This document shows positions 1 through 11,549 of a stretch of DNA of 64,000 nt, in pieces. Position numbers and translations under genes: made by a program. The notes under the pieces were generated by a model. It was not told the DNA's origin, did no database searches, and saw only the letters and a list, made by a program, of their open reading frames with translations. How positions within the stretch are numbered: position 1 is the first letter of the stretch; each line of letters opens with the position of its first letter. Origin of the DNA: Delphinus delphis (taxonomy: Eukaryota > Chordata > Mammalia > Artiodactyla > Delphinidae); contig NC_082703.1 of assembly GCF_949987515.2 (NCBI RefSeq), forward strand, positions 12,114,680 to 12,178,679, written 5' to 3'.

Positions 1-1380
1 CATTAGCACGTGTTTATAAACCCCTTTTTAGGGTGAGTTACTTGTACAGATGGCTAACCTCATAATTTTTATATTAATTCTTACCATTCATTGGGTTTAT
101 TTTTTTGGAGGGTGATATTTTCTGACCTTAACCCCCAAATTCAAGGGGAAAGTATTTGGTCTTCAGACCCCTGTGCACTGAGTTCAAGAGATTTTAAGGT
201 GGCTAGACATGAAAATGAGATGCCATTTGCTATACTACAACACCCAAATTAAAAAAAAATTTTTTTTAATGGAGCTAGCTTAAAGTACTTTTGCAAAAGA
301 GATAGGAAAATTACTCAGGAAATAGCATTTTTTAATCCTCAAAAATCTTGGTGTGTAGCAGAATTTACCATGACCTTATGGAAAAGGAATCACAGGCAAT
401 CCAGAAATTCGGAATAGGAAACTTTCTGTGAAATATCCTAGGAAATGAAAATAAAAATTTCATCAGTTTCTTCCCCAAGCGATTACCCATATTATCGCCA
501 CTCGACTCAGTCTCCTTTTTGTCTAGCATCCGGTAGGAAATCATTACCTTCTGAAGGAAAGTTTTTCAGGAGCCTCGTGGCTTTTGGCATCAATCTTGAT
601 TCACCTTGATTAAGCAGGGCACCTGCAGAACAGGCCTGGAGGGCTGATTAGAAAGGAGGAAATAGCTCAATTCAGAACCGGGTATGTTCCAAAATGTTGC
701 AACGCTCCATTCTGTGATCATGCTTACAGGATCCCATTATCCTTGTGAGTTGCCCACATTTCTTGCCAGTATGTGTATCCTGGCAGGCAGAAGCTTGCTG
801 GCAGTCCAAACTCAGGCCCAGGCACAGAGGCTGCCAGGAAGAGCAAATGAAGTCTGAGTTCTCAACACCTCTAGTGTAGAGCTTCACGGTCATGGAATTT
901 TGTGGTATTCTTCCCCCCTTCGTTTGAAAAAACATAAACATTGCTTTTCCCTCCCTTGGCCAGAGTATTTCCCTTTGGCCTCAGCTCCCTGTACCTTTAT
1001 CCTTTTGTTTTCTCAGCCTTCTTTCTTTCCTCCAGACACATCATTCTTCAGTGTGTTTTCATTCTAAGTGAGAAAGGCTTTCTCCTTCAACTCTTGGGGA
1101 CAAAGATGTAATCTTCTTCCTTGTGGGAATGACTTGCATATATTTTTTTTAGTCTCTGGGTTTTGGCCCAAGATAGTCCCTTTGTTTTTTCTTACTGCAT
1201 AGTTCTAGCATCAAATGGCAACCCCCAACCTAAGTATCAATTAACAGTCAGAAGTTCTGCAGAAACTCGAACGTTGGAGAGTTGTCTTAGCATCAGCAAA
1301 CCATAAATCACAATCCTCAGTAGAGAATGGAAAGATGTAAGAAGTTGCAGCAAGTTTTGTTTTGGTTTTTGGTTTTTTTG

Positions 1381-1476
1381 TTTGTTTTTTGTTTTTTGGG
1401 TATTTTTTGACCGTACCACACGGTTTGCAGGATCTTAGTTCCCCAACCAGTCCTAACCACTGGACAGGGAATTCCC
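1381..1476 (-). mobile_element. tRNA-derived SINE fragment, internally deleted
   Basis: T-rich tail, then the SINE segments 'gatcttagttccccaacca' and 'ctaaccactgga', ending in the reverse of the 5' block (gggaattccc). The central 'gggttcgaacc' B-box part is missing. Confidence 0.65.
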
Positions 1477-1504
1477 TTGTTTTATTTTTTAATCTTTTTC
1501 TTCT

Positions 1505-1750
1505 TCTTTTTTTTTAATTTTATCAAAGTATAATTGAATTACAATGTTGCGTTAGTTTCTGCTGTTCAGCAAAGTGACTCAGTTATACATATATATTTTT
1601 TTCATGTCCTTTTCTATTGTGTTTTGTCATAGGATATTGAATATAGTTCCCTGTGCTATACAGTAGGACCTTGTTGTTTATCCATCCTATATATAATAGT
1701 TTGCATCTGCTAATCCCAAACTCCCAGTACTTCCCTTCCCCACCCCTTTG
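1505..1750 (-). mobile_element. L1 3' end fragment
   Basis: Reverse-oriented L1 3' UTR: 'agtataattgaattacaat', 'gactcagttatacatatata', 'ccctgtgctatacagtagga'. It ends about 50 bp before the GSR exon at 1799. Confidence 0.8.
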
Positions 1751-1798
1751 TTTTTTAATCTTAAGAACAGGCTAATGTGACCATGCTTCCTTCTCCAG

Positions 1799-1946
1799 TC
1801 CCACATAGAAATCATCCGCGGCCATGCAGTATTCACGGGTGATGCCCAGCCCACAGTGGAGGTCAACGGGGAAAAGTACACCGCCCCTCACATCCTGATT
1901 GCCACAGGTGGCGTGCCCATGCTTCCTCAGGAGAGCCAGATCCCTG
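1799..1946 (+). CDS. GSR: Glutathione reductase, coding exon encoding residues ~165-213 (human exon 5 if the 13-exon structure holds)
   Basis: GSR is the homodimeric FAD flavoenzyme that uses NADPH to reduce glutathione disulfide to two GSH, in cytosol and mitochondria. This exon follows an ag acceptor at 1797-1798 and ends before a gtgagt donor. It encodes 49 codons plus one base, opening with [10 protein letters not shown] and containing [10 protein letters not shown], the conserved end of the first FAD-domain half (the ATG motif of pyridine nucleotide-disulfide oxidoreductases). Counting back from the stop places the first residue at 165 on the 522-residue human scale. Upstream exons carrying the signal region, GxGxxG FAD motif and redox-active CVNVGC are outside the window; none is visible in 1-1798. 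Frame is open and all junction phases fit the next exon, so this is a functional gene rather than a retrocopy. Confidence 0.97.
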
Positions 1947-2771
1947 GTGAGTCTTCCAAAGGCGTATGCTTGTTAACAATAGTCAGAAAGAATTGACCGT
2001 TGTTTTCCACCTTACAAGTCATGCCAGGGGATCTGCCCTGTACCAGTTCCTTGTCTTGGACACATGAGAGAAGGTCTCTGCAGAACCTAAATGTAATTGG
2101 CCTAAGTGGTACCTAGTGACGGGGCAAAGGAAGATATTTCATCCAGCCCCAGGCTCAGACATACTACAGTAACACAGGGGGAAGAATCAGCAAAAGCCCC
2201 ATCCTTCCCTTCTCGGCACAGCAGAGATTGTTTTCAGCCTCAGTTTGTCATGAGATATCTACTGTTTTCTTTAAGAGAGAGAAATCTTGTAGAGATGTAA
2301 CTTCATCAGCTAATTAAGCCTTCTTATATGCATATTTTTCTCTCATATAAAGAATTAGAAAATTAAAGAAGTAAGGAATCTCCGAGACAGTCTTGTCTAC
2401 CTTCGTATACACAGGGATGAGTTATAACATACTGCCTTGTTCTCTCATAGGAAACATTGTCCGTATCTTTTTCCCCAAGTAGATTATAAGGTCTTTGTGG
2501 ATGGTGATCATAGTTTATACAACTTCTTCTTAAGACCCATGACCATGGATTGGCTTCTTACGACCCATGACCAACCTGAATTTATATGGAAAATTTTGAG
2601 TGTGTATGTATTTATGTATTTTTTTCTCTGGAGAGAGGATCGATAAAATTTCACCAGCTTTTAAAAGGGTTCATGACTCTCCAAAAACTAAAGAACAACT
2701 ACTGTAAAAAATGTGAAGATGCTGTTGTCAAGTAACTTAAAATTTAGTTGGTAAGATTGGATATACACATC

Positions 2772-2850
2772 TTTTTTTTTTTTTTTTTTTTGCAGTATGT
2801 GGGCCTCTCACTGTTGTGGCCTCTCCCATTGCGGAGCACCAGGGAAGCCC
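2772..2850 (-). mobile_element. CHR SINE with large internal deletion
   Basis: T19 tail, 'gcagtatgtgggcctctcac', 'tcccattgcggagcac', then directly 'cagggaagccc'. About 120 bp of the body are missing between a GAGCAC and a (C)CAC microhomology. The tail/body junction ttttttgcag resembles a splice acceptor on the GSR sense strand. Confidence 0.85.
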
Positions 2851-3037
2851 CAGTTTATGTCTTTTTAAAAAGACAGGGAGACTGTACAGATGCACTAGGA
2901 TCTCTGGAAGGACACTCAAAACCCTGCAGTGCCAACTCCCTCCAAGGAGAGGACCAGAGCTCTGGGTTGGGAAAGAGACCTGCTTTTCACTAGATGCTCT
3001 GTGGTGCTTTTTGAATTTTTTAAGATATACATTTATT

Positions 3038-3245
3038 GGGCTTCCCTGGGGGCGCAGTGGTTGAGGGTCCGCCTGCCGATGCAGGGGACACGGGTTCGTG
3101 CCCCGGTCCGGGAAGATCCCACATTCCGCGGAGCGGCTGGGCCCGTGAGCCATGGCCGCTGAGCCTGCGCGTCCGGAGCCTGTGCTCCGCAACGGGAGAG
3201 GCCACAGCAGTGAGAGGCCCGCGTACCAAAAAAAAAAAAAAAAAA
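3038..3245 (+). mobile_element. CHR SINE, full length
   Basis: Starts gggcttccctgg and ends at the poly(A). TSD aagatatacatttatt (3022-3037) is matched by aagatatgcatttatt (3246-3261), one mismatch in 16. Confidence 0.93.
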
Positions 3246-3689
3246 AAGATATGCATTTATTAATTTAAAACATGTAATAAAAAACAAATGCAAAGAAATA
3301 AAATAAAAGGTAAGTGTTCCAAGATGATTGCCAGACAGTGAGGGTCGGGGTCCTCAGAGGTGGGACGGATTACTATGAGCTGTCATGGACCAAAAAGTCT
3401 TCCTGGGAAAAGGGCTTACAAATTGAGCACCATGTGCCGAAGAAGAGAAAGACCAGAAGAACCAGTGGGTAATAAATAGGTCTTTAAAGGACATTCAGTC
3501 AATTAAACCAGTTTTTCTGGCAGTGAAATCTGGAAGCAAGTACATTGAACTGAAACTGGAAGAAGGTTGGGGCCAAATTGTGGACATTTATGAAGGCAAA
3601 TTAAGGAATCTCTGTCATTCACGAAAACCAGTTATTAATAGCCTATAAATGGGATAGTGACGAGACCTAAGTGATAATTATAGAAAACT

Positions 3690-4350
3690 AATCTGATAGT
3701 GATCTACAGAGGCAGAAGGCCAGTTAGCAAGTTGTTGCAATAGAATGTGCAGGAGGTGGTAATAGGTTCTGAACTACAGGGTTAGCGTCTGAAATGTGGT
3801 GGAAATACTCAGTTCAGCTCTGCAGACAGTTACTAAGCCCGTGGTATGTGCCAGGCGCTAGGAGGAGAGGACAGACATAAGAGACACAGAAGGATGAATC
3901 AGCTAGTATATTTCATTGACTCCAAGACACATTTAAAAAAAAATACTCAACACCTCTGAAATCAGGATGGGACCTTAATCATTGTGCATTGAATTTGGCG
4001 AAATGCAGTATTTTAAATAACCGATGAGATGGCTGTTGTTGAGAGAAGGAATTACGGATTGATAACTCAAGACTTTGGATTACTGATGGAAGGTAGTCTT
4101 TTCAGCTGAAGTGGTAAACAAGAGAGGGATATGGCTTGGGAAATAAAGTTAAGATTCTATGTTGAAAATACTGAGTTTGAAACAAAGCTAAATGGTATAG
4201 AAAGACAGTTAGAAATATGGAAGGAACTAGAACCTGGGGAGAAGGTCAAAACTGGAACTGCACATTTGAAGTCTCCCACAATGAAGGGAGAGTTGGTTAA
4301 AACCTTTGAAGGAAAAAAGCAGAGAGAAGAGAAGCAAGGCTGAGCCCATT
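3690..4350 (-). mobile_element. L2 LINE remnant, antisense
   Basis: Divergent match to the reverse complement of L2: 'gttgttgcaatagaatgtgcagg', 'gaaaatactgagtttgaa', 'tagaacctggggagaagg'. The open frames here are not conserved genes. Boundaries are approximate. Confidence 0.45.
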
Positions 4351-4404
4351 TGGGGGCGGGAGAAGGAAGCAGAACCAGCAAGGAGTCTATTCATGAGAGC
4401 TGAG

Positions 4405-4554
4405 TTTTTTTTTTTAATTAATTAATTAATTAATTAGGCTGCCATTGGGTCTTAGTTGAGGCATGTGTGGTCTTAGTTCCGCTACCAGGGATCGAACCCG
4501 AGTCCCCTGCATTGGAAGGCGGATTATTAACCACTGGACCACCAGGGAAGTCCC
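4405..4554 (-). mobile_element. CHR-type SINE, short form with (AATT)n tail
   Basis: Tail T11 + (AATT)6, body with 'ccagggatcgaaccc', ending 'accagggaagtccc'. TSD agctgag at 4398-4404 and 4556-4562. Confidence 0.85.
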
Positions 4555-4810
4555 AAGCTGAGGAGATCTTAATTCCTCAAAGAAATTTGATAGTTACTTA
4601 GTCATCAGTACTCTTATTTCTACAGAGGAAATAAAAATGTTGACTCAGGGAAGATTTGATGGGCAGCTTCCCAAGTGGAGACTTTAACAGAACTTGTCGA
4701 AACAGAGAGTGTGATGGCTGAGAAAGTGTTCGGTTCGTACATAAAATGTTGTGATTATTTTACAAGAGAAAACTCCATCTGTGTGACCTATATTGCATTT
4801 TCCTACATAG

Positions 4811-4865
4811 GTGCCAGCCTAGGAATAACCAGTGATGGTTTTTTTCAGCTGGAAGAGTTGCCTGG
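4811..4865 (+). CDS. GSR: Glutathione reductase, short coding exon (GASLGITSDGFF...)
   Basis: A 55-nt exon between acceptor 'tacatag' and donor 'gtaag'. It completes the split Gly codon left by the previous exon, reads ASLGITSDGFFQLEELPG and ends on two bases of another Gly codon. The segment links the first FAD half to the NADPH-binding domain and matches the human protein almost residue for residue. Being under 60 nt, it is easily missed by ORF scans; phase continuity with the exons at 1799 and 10041 supports it. Confidence 0.96.
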
Positions 4866-6558
4866 GTAAGCTGCTTTTCTTCCTGACCTCCGTGTTCATT
4901 CTCCCTCAGTTTCTCCCAACACTTCTACCTCCTCTTCCCAACTGTTAAATGTAGGAATTTCCAGAATTCTGTTCTACCTCTTCTCTTTTTATGACCTTGG
5001 GTCTCTCATCCATGAGTAGCCCGCAATAAATGACTCAAGTCTTTCATGCTTTTGGTCAGAGGCCATTGTAAAATTTTTAGGACCAGAATCAAATGCAGGG
5101 TGGTTTTGAGAATAAACACTGAAGCCCTAAAACTGTTTTCTTTCTTCAACTTGATAGAGCATCAGTTGATAATGTGTCTAAAGTGATTCTGGTCTTCAAA
5201 GCAGCTAGTACAGAGGCATCTGGATAAATGAAGGCTCTGTCAGTCTCACAAAAATAGGTTTTCTGAAATTGGCCTTTATACATGTTTGTCCTAATAACCT
5301 TAGTAGACTTCTGTCATGGATTTAGATAACACAGAGAGAAAAAACATAATGAGGAGGATTGTTTCTCTAATTTGAAGAAGCTGCCAATTGCAGGCTTCCT
5401 TGATTAGAGGGGTCCTCCCTTCACTCATGGTAAGTGATAGGGCACCTGGGAACTGGAGGAGGGACCCTGTTAGCCCAGAGTTTGGCCTTTATTTCCTTCT
5501 GAGTAGCACTCACCCTGGAGCCATCATTGCTCAACTCTGCTGCTCTCTCGGCAGATGCTGCCAGTGCAGTGGGAAGTCTTAATCCCGCGCTTTTGCATCA
5601 AGGCCTTTCTGGAGGGTGACTAATAATCCCTGCTTGTTCCTTTACCTTAATTCACCTGGAACCACAGGTGGTTCATCAGGGACAAGAGGGCATCTTGGCA
5701 ATTCCATAGCTGCTGTGAAAATGTCCTGTTACGACATTCAGACCAGGTCATCTTCTGACTTTGAGAAAAGCAAACAGGCATTTTAGATTTGCTGTCTGTG
5801 GGGCAGGGCAGTGTGTTAGAGAGCAGCCTTTCTTTCCTCATGATCTGTTTGGTTTAGGTGTGAAGGATATGAGACATGTGAGAATATATGCAGAAGTGTG
5901 GTCATGACTCATCGTGTTTAAATGATAACAATTCAGTCTGGACGCAAAGAAGCTTCCTTCTAGATATCTGTCCATTGCCTATTTTTAAACCATTTATTAA
6001 ACTCGTGCTGGTAGCACTACAAGTTGAAGAGAGGAATGTATGTGTGTTATAAACAGGACTCTGGGAACATAGGAAAATGAATTAACAATTGGTATATGAT
6101 TTTTGTCTTCTTTTTTTAAGACTCCTTTATCATTGTTATGTTGGTAAGTAAGTAAATAATCAAAGAAGGAACAAATTTATAGGCGAGGTAACATGTGCTC
6201 TGGGCTGTATGGTCCAGCTTTTACCCTCATTGGGCTTATGGTTGAGGGGAGGCTGGAGCGTGGAGTCTGTGGAACATTGTGGGACAAGAGGTTCTGACGG
6301 CCATAATGAGGGAAAGAGAAGTGCTCTGGGGACTCAGCAGAATATAAGATTGTTTCTAGGTGGTGGAGGGCTCCCAGGTGTGGCTGCCAAAGTGTCTATG
6401 TCCTCAGGGTGAGCCATGGCCTCCCCGCTCCTCTCCTGGAGACTCTCCAAGACCAACAGGCATTGAGGGCACGAAGGAGATTGTGCTTGGTTCACAGTTT
6501 TTACCTAACTTACTGAGTTTTTCATGTACTGAAGACTGGTGTTTTAAATCAAGACTCC

Positions 6559-6889
6559 AGGGGCTTCCCTGGGGGCGCAGTGGTTAAGAATCCGCCTGCC
6601 AATGCAGGGGACACGGGTTGGAGCCCTGGTCCGGGAAGATCCCCCATGCTGCGGAGCAACTAAGCCCATGCACCACAACTACTGAGCCTGCGCTCTAGAG
6701 CCCGTGAGCCACAACTACTGAAGCCCATGCGCCTAGAGCCTGTGCTCTGCAACAAGAGAAGCCACCGTAATGAGAAGACCGTGTACTGCAACAAAGAGTA
6801 GCCCCCACTCACCACAACTAAAGAAAGCCTGTGCGCAGCAACAAAGACTCAACACAGCCAAAAATAAATAAATTAATTAATTAAAAAAA
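6559..6889 (+). mobile_element. Long-form CHR SINE
   Basis: 5' gggcttccctgggggcgcag, several internal 'ccacaactactgaagccc' style repeats and an (AAAT)/(AATT) tail. TSD aaatcaagactcc at 6546-6558 and again at 6890-6902. Confidence 0.92.
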
Positions 6890-8099
6890 AAATCAAGACT
6901 CCGAAAGCCTGGATGTCAGCTCCCCAGCCTGAGCTTCAGCTTGTTAAGACCATGCCACTGTCTCCTCATTCCTCTGGCAGTCTCTGTATCACAATGCAGA
7001 GCTTGGGAATGAAGCCAACATGAAGTGCAAAGCTGAGCATCTTTAAGGGACCAGGTCCTGACACATCATTGGAACACTTAGATGCAGCCATACCTGAAGT
7101 CAGGACTTCTCGGTTACATGAATCAATAAATTCCTTTTTTTTTTAAGCCAAAAAGAAAAAAAAAGATTGTTTCCAGTGGTTACTTTAGTGGTACGAGGTG
7201 GACTAGAGGGGACTGTGGAAGCTGAGGGGGAAACACTGAGCTCCTTGCAGATTTTTGTCTCCTCTCTGAAGAAGCCAAGACGTTTCACACGTGTTTCTCG
7301 TATATCCATTCTGCTGGGAATACTTCTCCCAACCCTTGCCAGAGCTATTCATCTTTCAGGAATCTGGAGTGTTTCTGAGCCCTCTCCCCTGCAGGAACTA
7401 AGTGTTGCCCTCTGAGCTTTAACAGACCCCTGGGCATGTTTCCCCTCAGGAATTCCTCAAGGACAGGGATCGCTACCCATTGTGTCCAGTGCAATGCTTA
7501 ACAGAAGTAGGACTTACATAAGAAATGTTTGGGGAAGAGAGAGAAGATGGAGAGAGGAAAGAAGAAAGTAAGGAGCGAAGACCCAAAGAAAGGAAAAGTG
7601 ATCAACATATAATAGGAGAGAGGATGGTAGAGATGGAAGAAGAGCTACTTCCTTGTTTCCAAACTAGACATTTCTCTTTTTATACACTGGGCTGTAGGAT
7701 AAGAGCATCCTTACCTCTAATACATAGCCATTCAGGTTCATACCTCATCCTCCATCCAGACCATAGCTCTCTGAAGGCAGGGAGTCACAACATAGGTACC
7801 TTACTTTTAGAAGGTACTAAAGAAAGATTTCCTTTCTTCTTCCCTGATTGCTTTCTTCTTACCCAAGCATTGCACCAGTGGTAGGACCATGCTTTAGAGA
7901 ACGCCAGCCCTGAAAGGGTTAGCTCCAGCTGAAGGGCACTTACTCTGTATGCTGCAGTGATTACTCTAGGGCTGGGCTTAGCTTCTCCACCATGGACTCA
8001 GACCTTCACCCAAACATTTATCTAGTGTTTAAGATGCTTTTTTAGACCAGAATTTATTCAGGGCATCTAGTTTCATTGCAGATCTATGCTACAAGTTAA

Positions 8100-8960
8100 A
8101 ATGGCTTGCTTAAATTGGCCTTTCATCATATTGCAAAGATTGAGAGAATTTAGCAATGATCAAGGGAAAATACTGAGCCAGAGGAGAATAACGGTGGTGA
8201 GGATTGTGATGCCAAAGAAAGGAACAGAAGAGATATTTGAAGCAATAATGACTGTCACTTTCCCCAAAATTAATGTCAGACACCAAACCACAGATCCAGG
8301 AAGGTCAGAGAACACTGAGTAGGATAAATGTCAAAAAAACTATACCTAGGCATATAATTTTCAAACCGTAGAAAATCAAAGAAAAAATTCTGGAAGAAGC
8401 CAGAAGGATGAAACACAGCTGACCTCTAAGGGGAGCAAAGATAAGAATTACAACAACTCTTCAGAAACTGTGCAAACAAGAAAGTGGAACATTTAAAGTG
8501 TTGAGAGGAAAAAAACCCACCAACATAGAACTCTTTACTCTGCAAAATTATCCATCAAAATTGGTGGACAGGGCTTCCCTGGTGGCGCAGTGGTTGAGAG
8601 TCCGCCTGCCAATGCAGGGGACACGGGTTCGTGCCCTGGTCCGGGAAGATCCCACATGCCACGGAGCAGCTGGGCCCGTGAGCCATGGCCGCTGAGCCTG
8701 TGCATCCGGAGCCTGTGCTCCGCAAAGGGAGAGGCCACAACAGTGAGAGGCCCGCGTACCACAAAAAAAAAAAAAAAAAAAAAAAGGCGGAGAAATAAAG
8801 ACTTTCTCAGACAAGCAAAAAACAAAAATTGTGGTGCCAATTTTAGTATTAGGTGTGAAGATCTCTGCATAAGGAATTGTCTCTAGCTTCAAAGGGTTTT
8901 TATTTCCTCTGAGGAAATGAAGCTAAGTAATTTTTAAAACACCTAAAAATATATTTCCGT
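8100..8960 (+). mobile_element. Old LINE-like remnant split by a SINE
   Basis: Segments such as 'tctttactctgcaaaattat' and 'gagaaataaagactttctca' flank the SINE at 8571 and resemble an old L1 internal region known to me only by its recurrent motif. Family assignment is uncertain. The small ORF at 8086-8322 lies within it and is not a recognised protein. Confidence 0.4.
8571..8785 (+). mobile_element. CHR SINE, full length
   Basis: gggcttccctggtggcgcag to the gtaccac-A(n) tail. It interrupts an older LINE-like remnant. No convincing TSD beyond a few bases was found. Confidence 0.92.
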
Positions 8961-9103
8961 TCTACAGAAGGATATTTTCTACTTAAAATTACTGTATTAT
9001 CCTGGATTGGATCTTGGGACAGAAGAAGGAAATGAATGGAAAGACAGGTGAAATCTGAATAAAGTCTGAAGTTTAGTCAACAGTAATGTACCAGTGTCAG
9101 TTT

Positions 9104-9319
9104 GTTTTTTTTTAGTTTTTTTTTTAGCGGTACTCGGGCCTCTCACTGTTGTGGCCTCTCCCATCGTGGAGCACAGGCTCCGGATGCGCAGGCTCAGCGG
9201 CCATGGCTCATGGGCCCAGCCGCTGCGTGGCATGTGGGATCTTCCCAGACCGGGGCACGAACCCGTGTCCCCTGCATTGGCAGGCGGACTGTCAACCACT
9301 GCGCCACCAGGGAAGCCCG
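9104..9319 (-). mobile_element. CHR SINE, full length
   Basis: Two T runs, then gcggtactcgggcctctcac, ending accagggaagcccg. TSD ccagtgtcagttt (9091-9103) and ccagtttcagttt (9320-9332). Confidence 0.92.
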
Positions 9320-9367
9320 CCAGTTTCAGTTTTGACAACTGTACCATGGTTTATAAGATGTTAACTT

Positions 9368-9909
9368 CATGTTTTTTTAATTGAAGTGTCGTTGATTTAC
9401 AATGTTGTGTTAATTTCTGCTGTACAGCAAAGTGACTCAGTTATACATATATACACATTATTTTTTGTATCTTTTCTATTATGGTTTATCTCAGGACATT
9501 GAATATAGTTCCCTGTGCTATACAGTAGGACCTTGTCCATCCATTCTACATCTACTAACCCCAAACTCCCAGTCTATCCCTTCCCAAACCCCTCTGCCTT
9601 GGCAACCACAAGTCTGTTCTCTATGTGAGTCTGTTTCTGCTTCATAGATAAGTTCATTTGTGTTGTATTTTAGATTCCACATGTAAGTGATACCATATGT
9701 TATTTGTCTTTCTCTTTCTGACTTACTTCACTTAGTATAATCTCTAGTTGCATCCGTGTTGCTACAAATGGTGTTATTTCGTTCTTTTTTGTGGCTGAGT
9801 AGTATTCCGTTGTATATATGTACCATGTCTTCTTTATCCATTCGTCTGTTGATGGACACTTACGTTGTTTTTATGTCTTTGGTTATTGCAAATAGTGCTG
9901 CTATGAATG
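9368..9909 (-). mobile_element. 5'-truncated L1
   Basis: 540 bp of L1 ORF2 end and 3' UTR in reverse orientation. TSD taagatgttaactt at 9354-9367 and 9910-9923 is exact. It ends about 130 bp before the GSR exon at 10041. Confidence 0.9.
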
Positions 9910-10040
9910 TAAGATGTTAACTTTAGGAAAGACTGGGCAGAGGGTATACTATCTGTACTCTCTTTTAAACTTTTCTGTAAATCTAAAATTATTCTAAAAT
10001 AAGTTTATTTAACGATCTTAACCCTCTACTCTCACGGTAG

Positions 10041-10140
10041 CCGCAGTGTCATCGTTGGTGCTGGTTACATTGCTGTGGAAATAGCTGGGATCCTTTCCGC
10101 CCTGGGTTCTAAGACATCACTAATCATACGTCATGATAAG
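10041..10140 (+). CDS. GSR: Glutathione reductase, NADPH-binding Rossmann exon
   Basis: A 100-nt exon after acceptor 'cacggtag', ending at donor 'gtaaat'. One base completes Gly, then 33 codons follow. They contain [11 protein letters not shown], the GxGxxA dinucleotide-binding loop of the NADPH domain, then ALGSKTSL and IIRHDK. The Arg of IIRHDK falls at position 262 (human precursor numbering), one of the two arginines known to bind the NADPH 2'-phosphate. Human has VEMAG where this reads VEIAG, a conservative change. Confidence 0.97.
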
Positions 10141-10909
10141 GTAAATTCTATCCTTTTCCTTGATGTGAATCTTTTTAAAAATCTACAGGGAGAATTTTCT
10201 CTTATGTTGTCATTAAATACTAGGGTGCAAACATGTGGAGCTGGTTGGTCTGTTCCACAGGGAGCCGCTTTGAAGGCATCTGAATAAGGGCTTATGTCCT
10301 TCCCAGCCACCAACTGCTAGTTGATGATACTGATTTAGATTTGATCAGACTGGCTGGTGTTTCCATCATGAAGTGGTAGATAGCATGCCTTAATACGACA
10401 TACATCCTTAAATATAAATATTAGTTAAATTGAGCAAACTCTCAGGTTAATTTCTTATTCTGAAAATCAATTTAATATGATCAGATAGTGTTGGATTATT
10501 AACACTCAGTCAAAAAATTTACTAAATTCTTTGCATTAAAAGGAAACGTATCAAAGATATTTGCACACCTATGTTCATCGCAGCATTATTCACAATAGCC
10601 AGGAGGCGGAAACAGCCTGTGTCCACTGATGAACGGATAAACAGAATGAGGAATATCCATCCCATGGGATGTTATGCAGCTCTAAAAAGGAGGGACATTG
10701 TGACACATGCTGCAACAGGGATGAACCTTGGGGATATTATGCTAAGTGAAATAAGCTAATTACAAAAAGACAAACACTGTATGATTCCACATCTATGAGG
10801 TACCTAGAGTAGTCACACTCAGAGAAACAAAAAGTAGAAATGGGGTTGCCAGGGACGGGGGGGAAAGGGAATGGGGAGTTATCGTTTAATGGATACAGAA
10901 TCTCAGGTT

Positions 10910-11160
10910 TTTTTGTTTTTTTTTATTGAAGTATAGTTGATTTACAATACTGTGTTAGTTTCAGGTGGACAGCATACTTATTCAGTTGTATATGTATATA
11001 TTATTCTTCAGATTCTTTTCCTTTATAGGTTATCACAAAATATTGAGTGTAGTTCCCCGTGCTGTACAGTAGGTCCTTGTTGGTTATCTGTTTTATGTAT
11101 AGTGGTATGTATCTGTTAATCCCAAACTCCTAATTTATCCCTCCCCACCACCCCCAGAGT
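10910..11160 (-). mobile_element. L1 3' fragment nested in older L1
   Basis: Reverse L1 3' UTR ('attgaagtatagttgattta', 'ccgtgctgtacagtaggtcc'). Flanked by tctcaggtttt and tctcagtttt, a probable TSD. Confidence 0.8.
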
Positions 11161-11257
11161 CTCAGTTTTGAAAGAGGGAAAAGTTTTGGTTGCACAACAA
11201 AGTAAATACACTTAACACCATGGAACTTCGTACTTAGAAATGGTTAAGTTGGTACAT

Positions 11258-11549
11258 TTTTTTTTAAATTAATTAATTTTATTTTTGGCTGCGTTGGGTC
11301 TTCATTGCTACGTACGGGCTTTCTGTAGTTGCAGCGAGCAGGGGCTACTCTTTGTTGTGGTACGCAGGCTTCTCATTATGGTGGCTTCTCTTGTTGCAGA
11401 GCACAGGCTCTAGGCACGTGGGCTTCAGTAGCTGTGGCGCACGGGCTCAGTTGCTCCGCGGCATGTGCGATCTTCCTGGACCAGGGCTCGAACCCCTGTC
11501 CCTTGTATTGGCAGGCGGATTCTTAACCACTGCACCACCAGGGAAGCCC
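11258..11549 (-). mobile_element. Long-form CHR SINE nested in older L1
   Basis: Tail T/AATT, 'tttttggctgcgttgggtct', ends accagggaagccc. TSD taagttggtacat (11245-11257) and taagtgggtaaat (11550-11562). Confidence 0.9.

Noticed and set aside
1..1798. Earlier GSR exon in the left flank
   Set aside because: No sequence encoding the expected upstream residues (NNLTK end of the preceding exon) was found; the region holds intron and repeats.
2737..3192. 151-codon minus-strand open frame with RSTGSGRAGSAAMAHGPSRS-type peptide
   Set aside because: The same peptide is repeated wherever a CHR SINE lies; it is SINE-derived, not a gene family.
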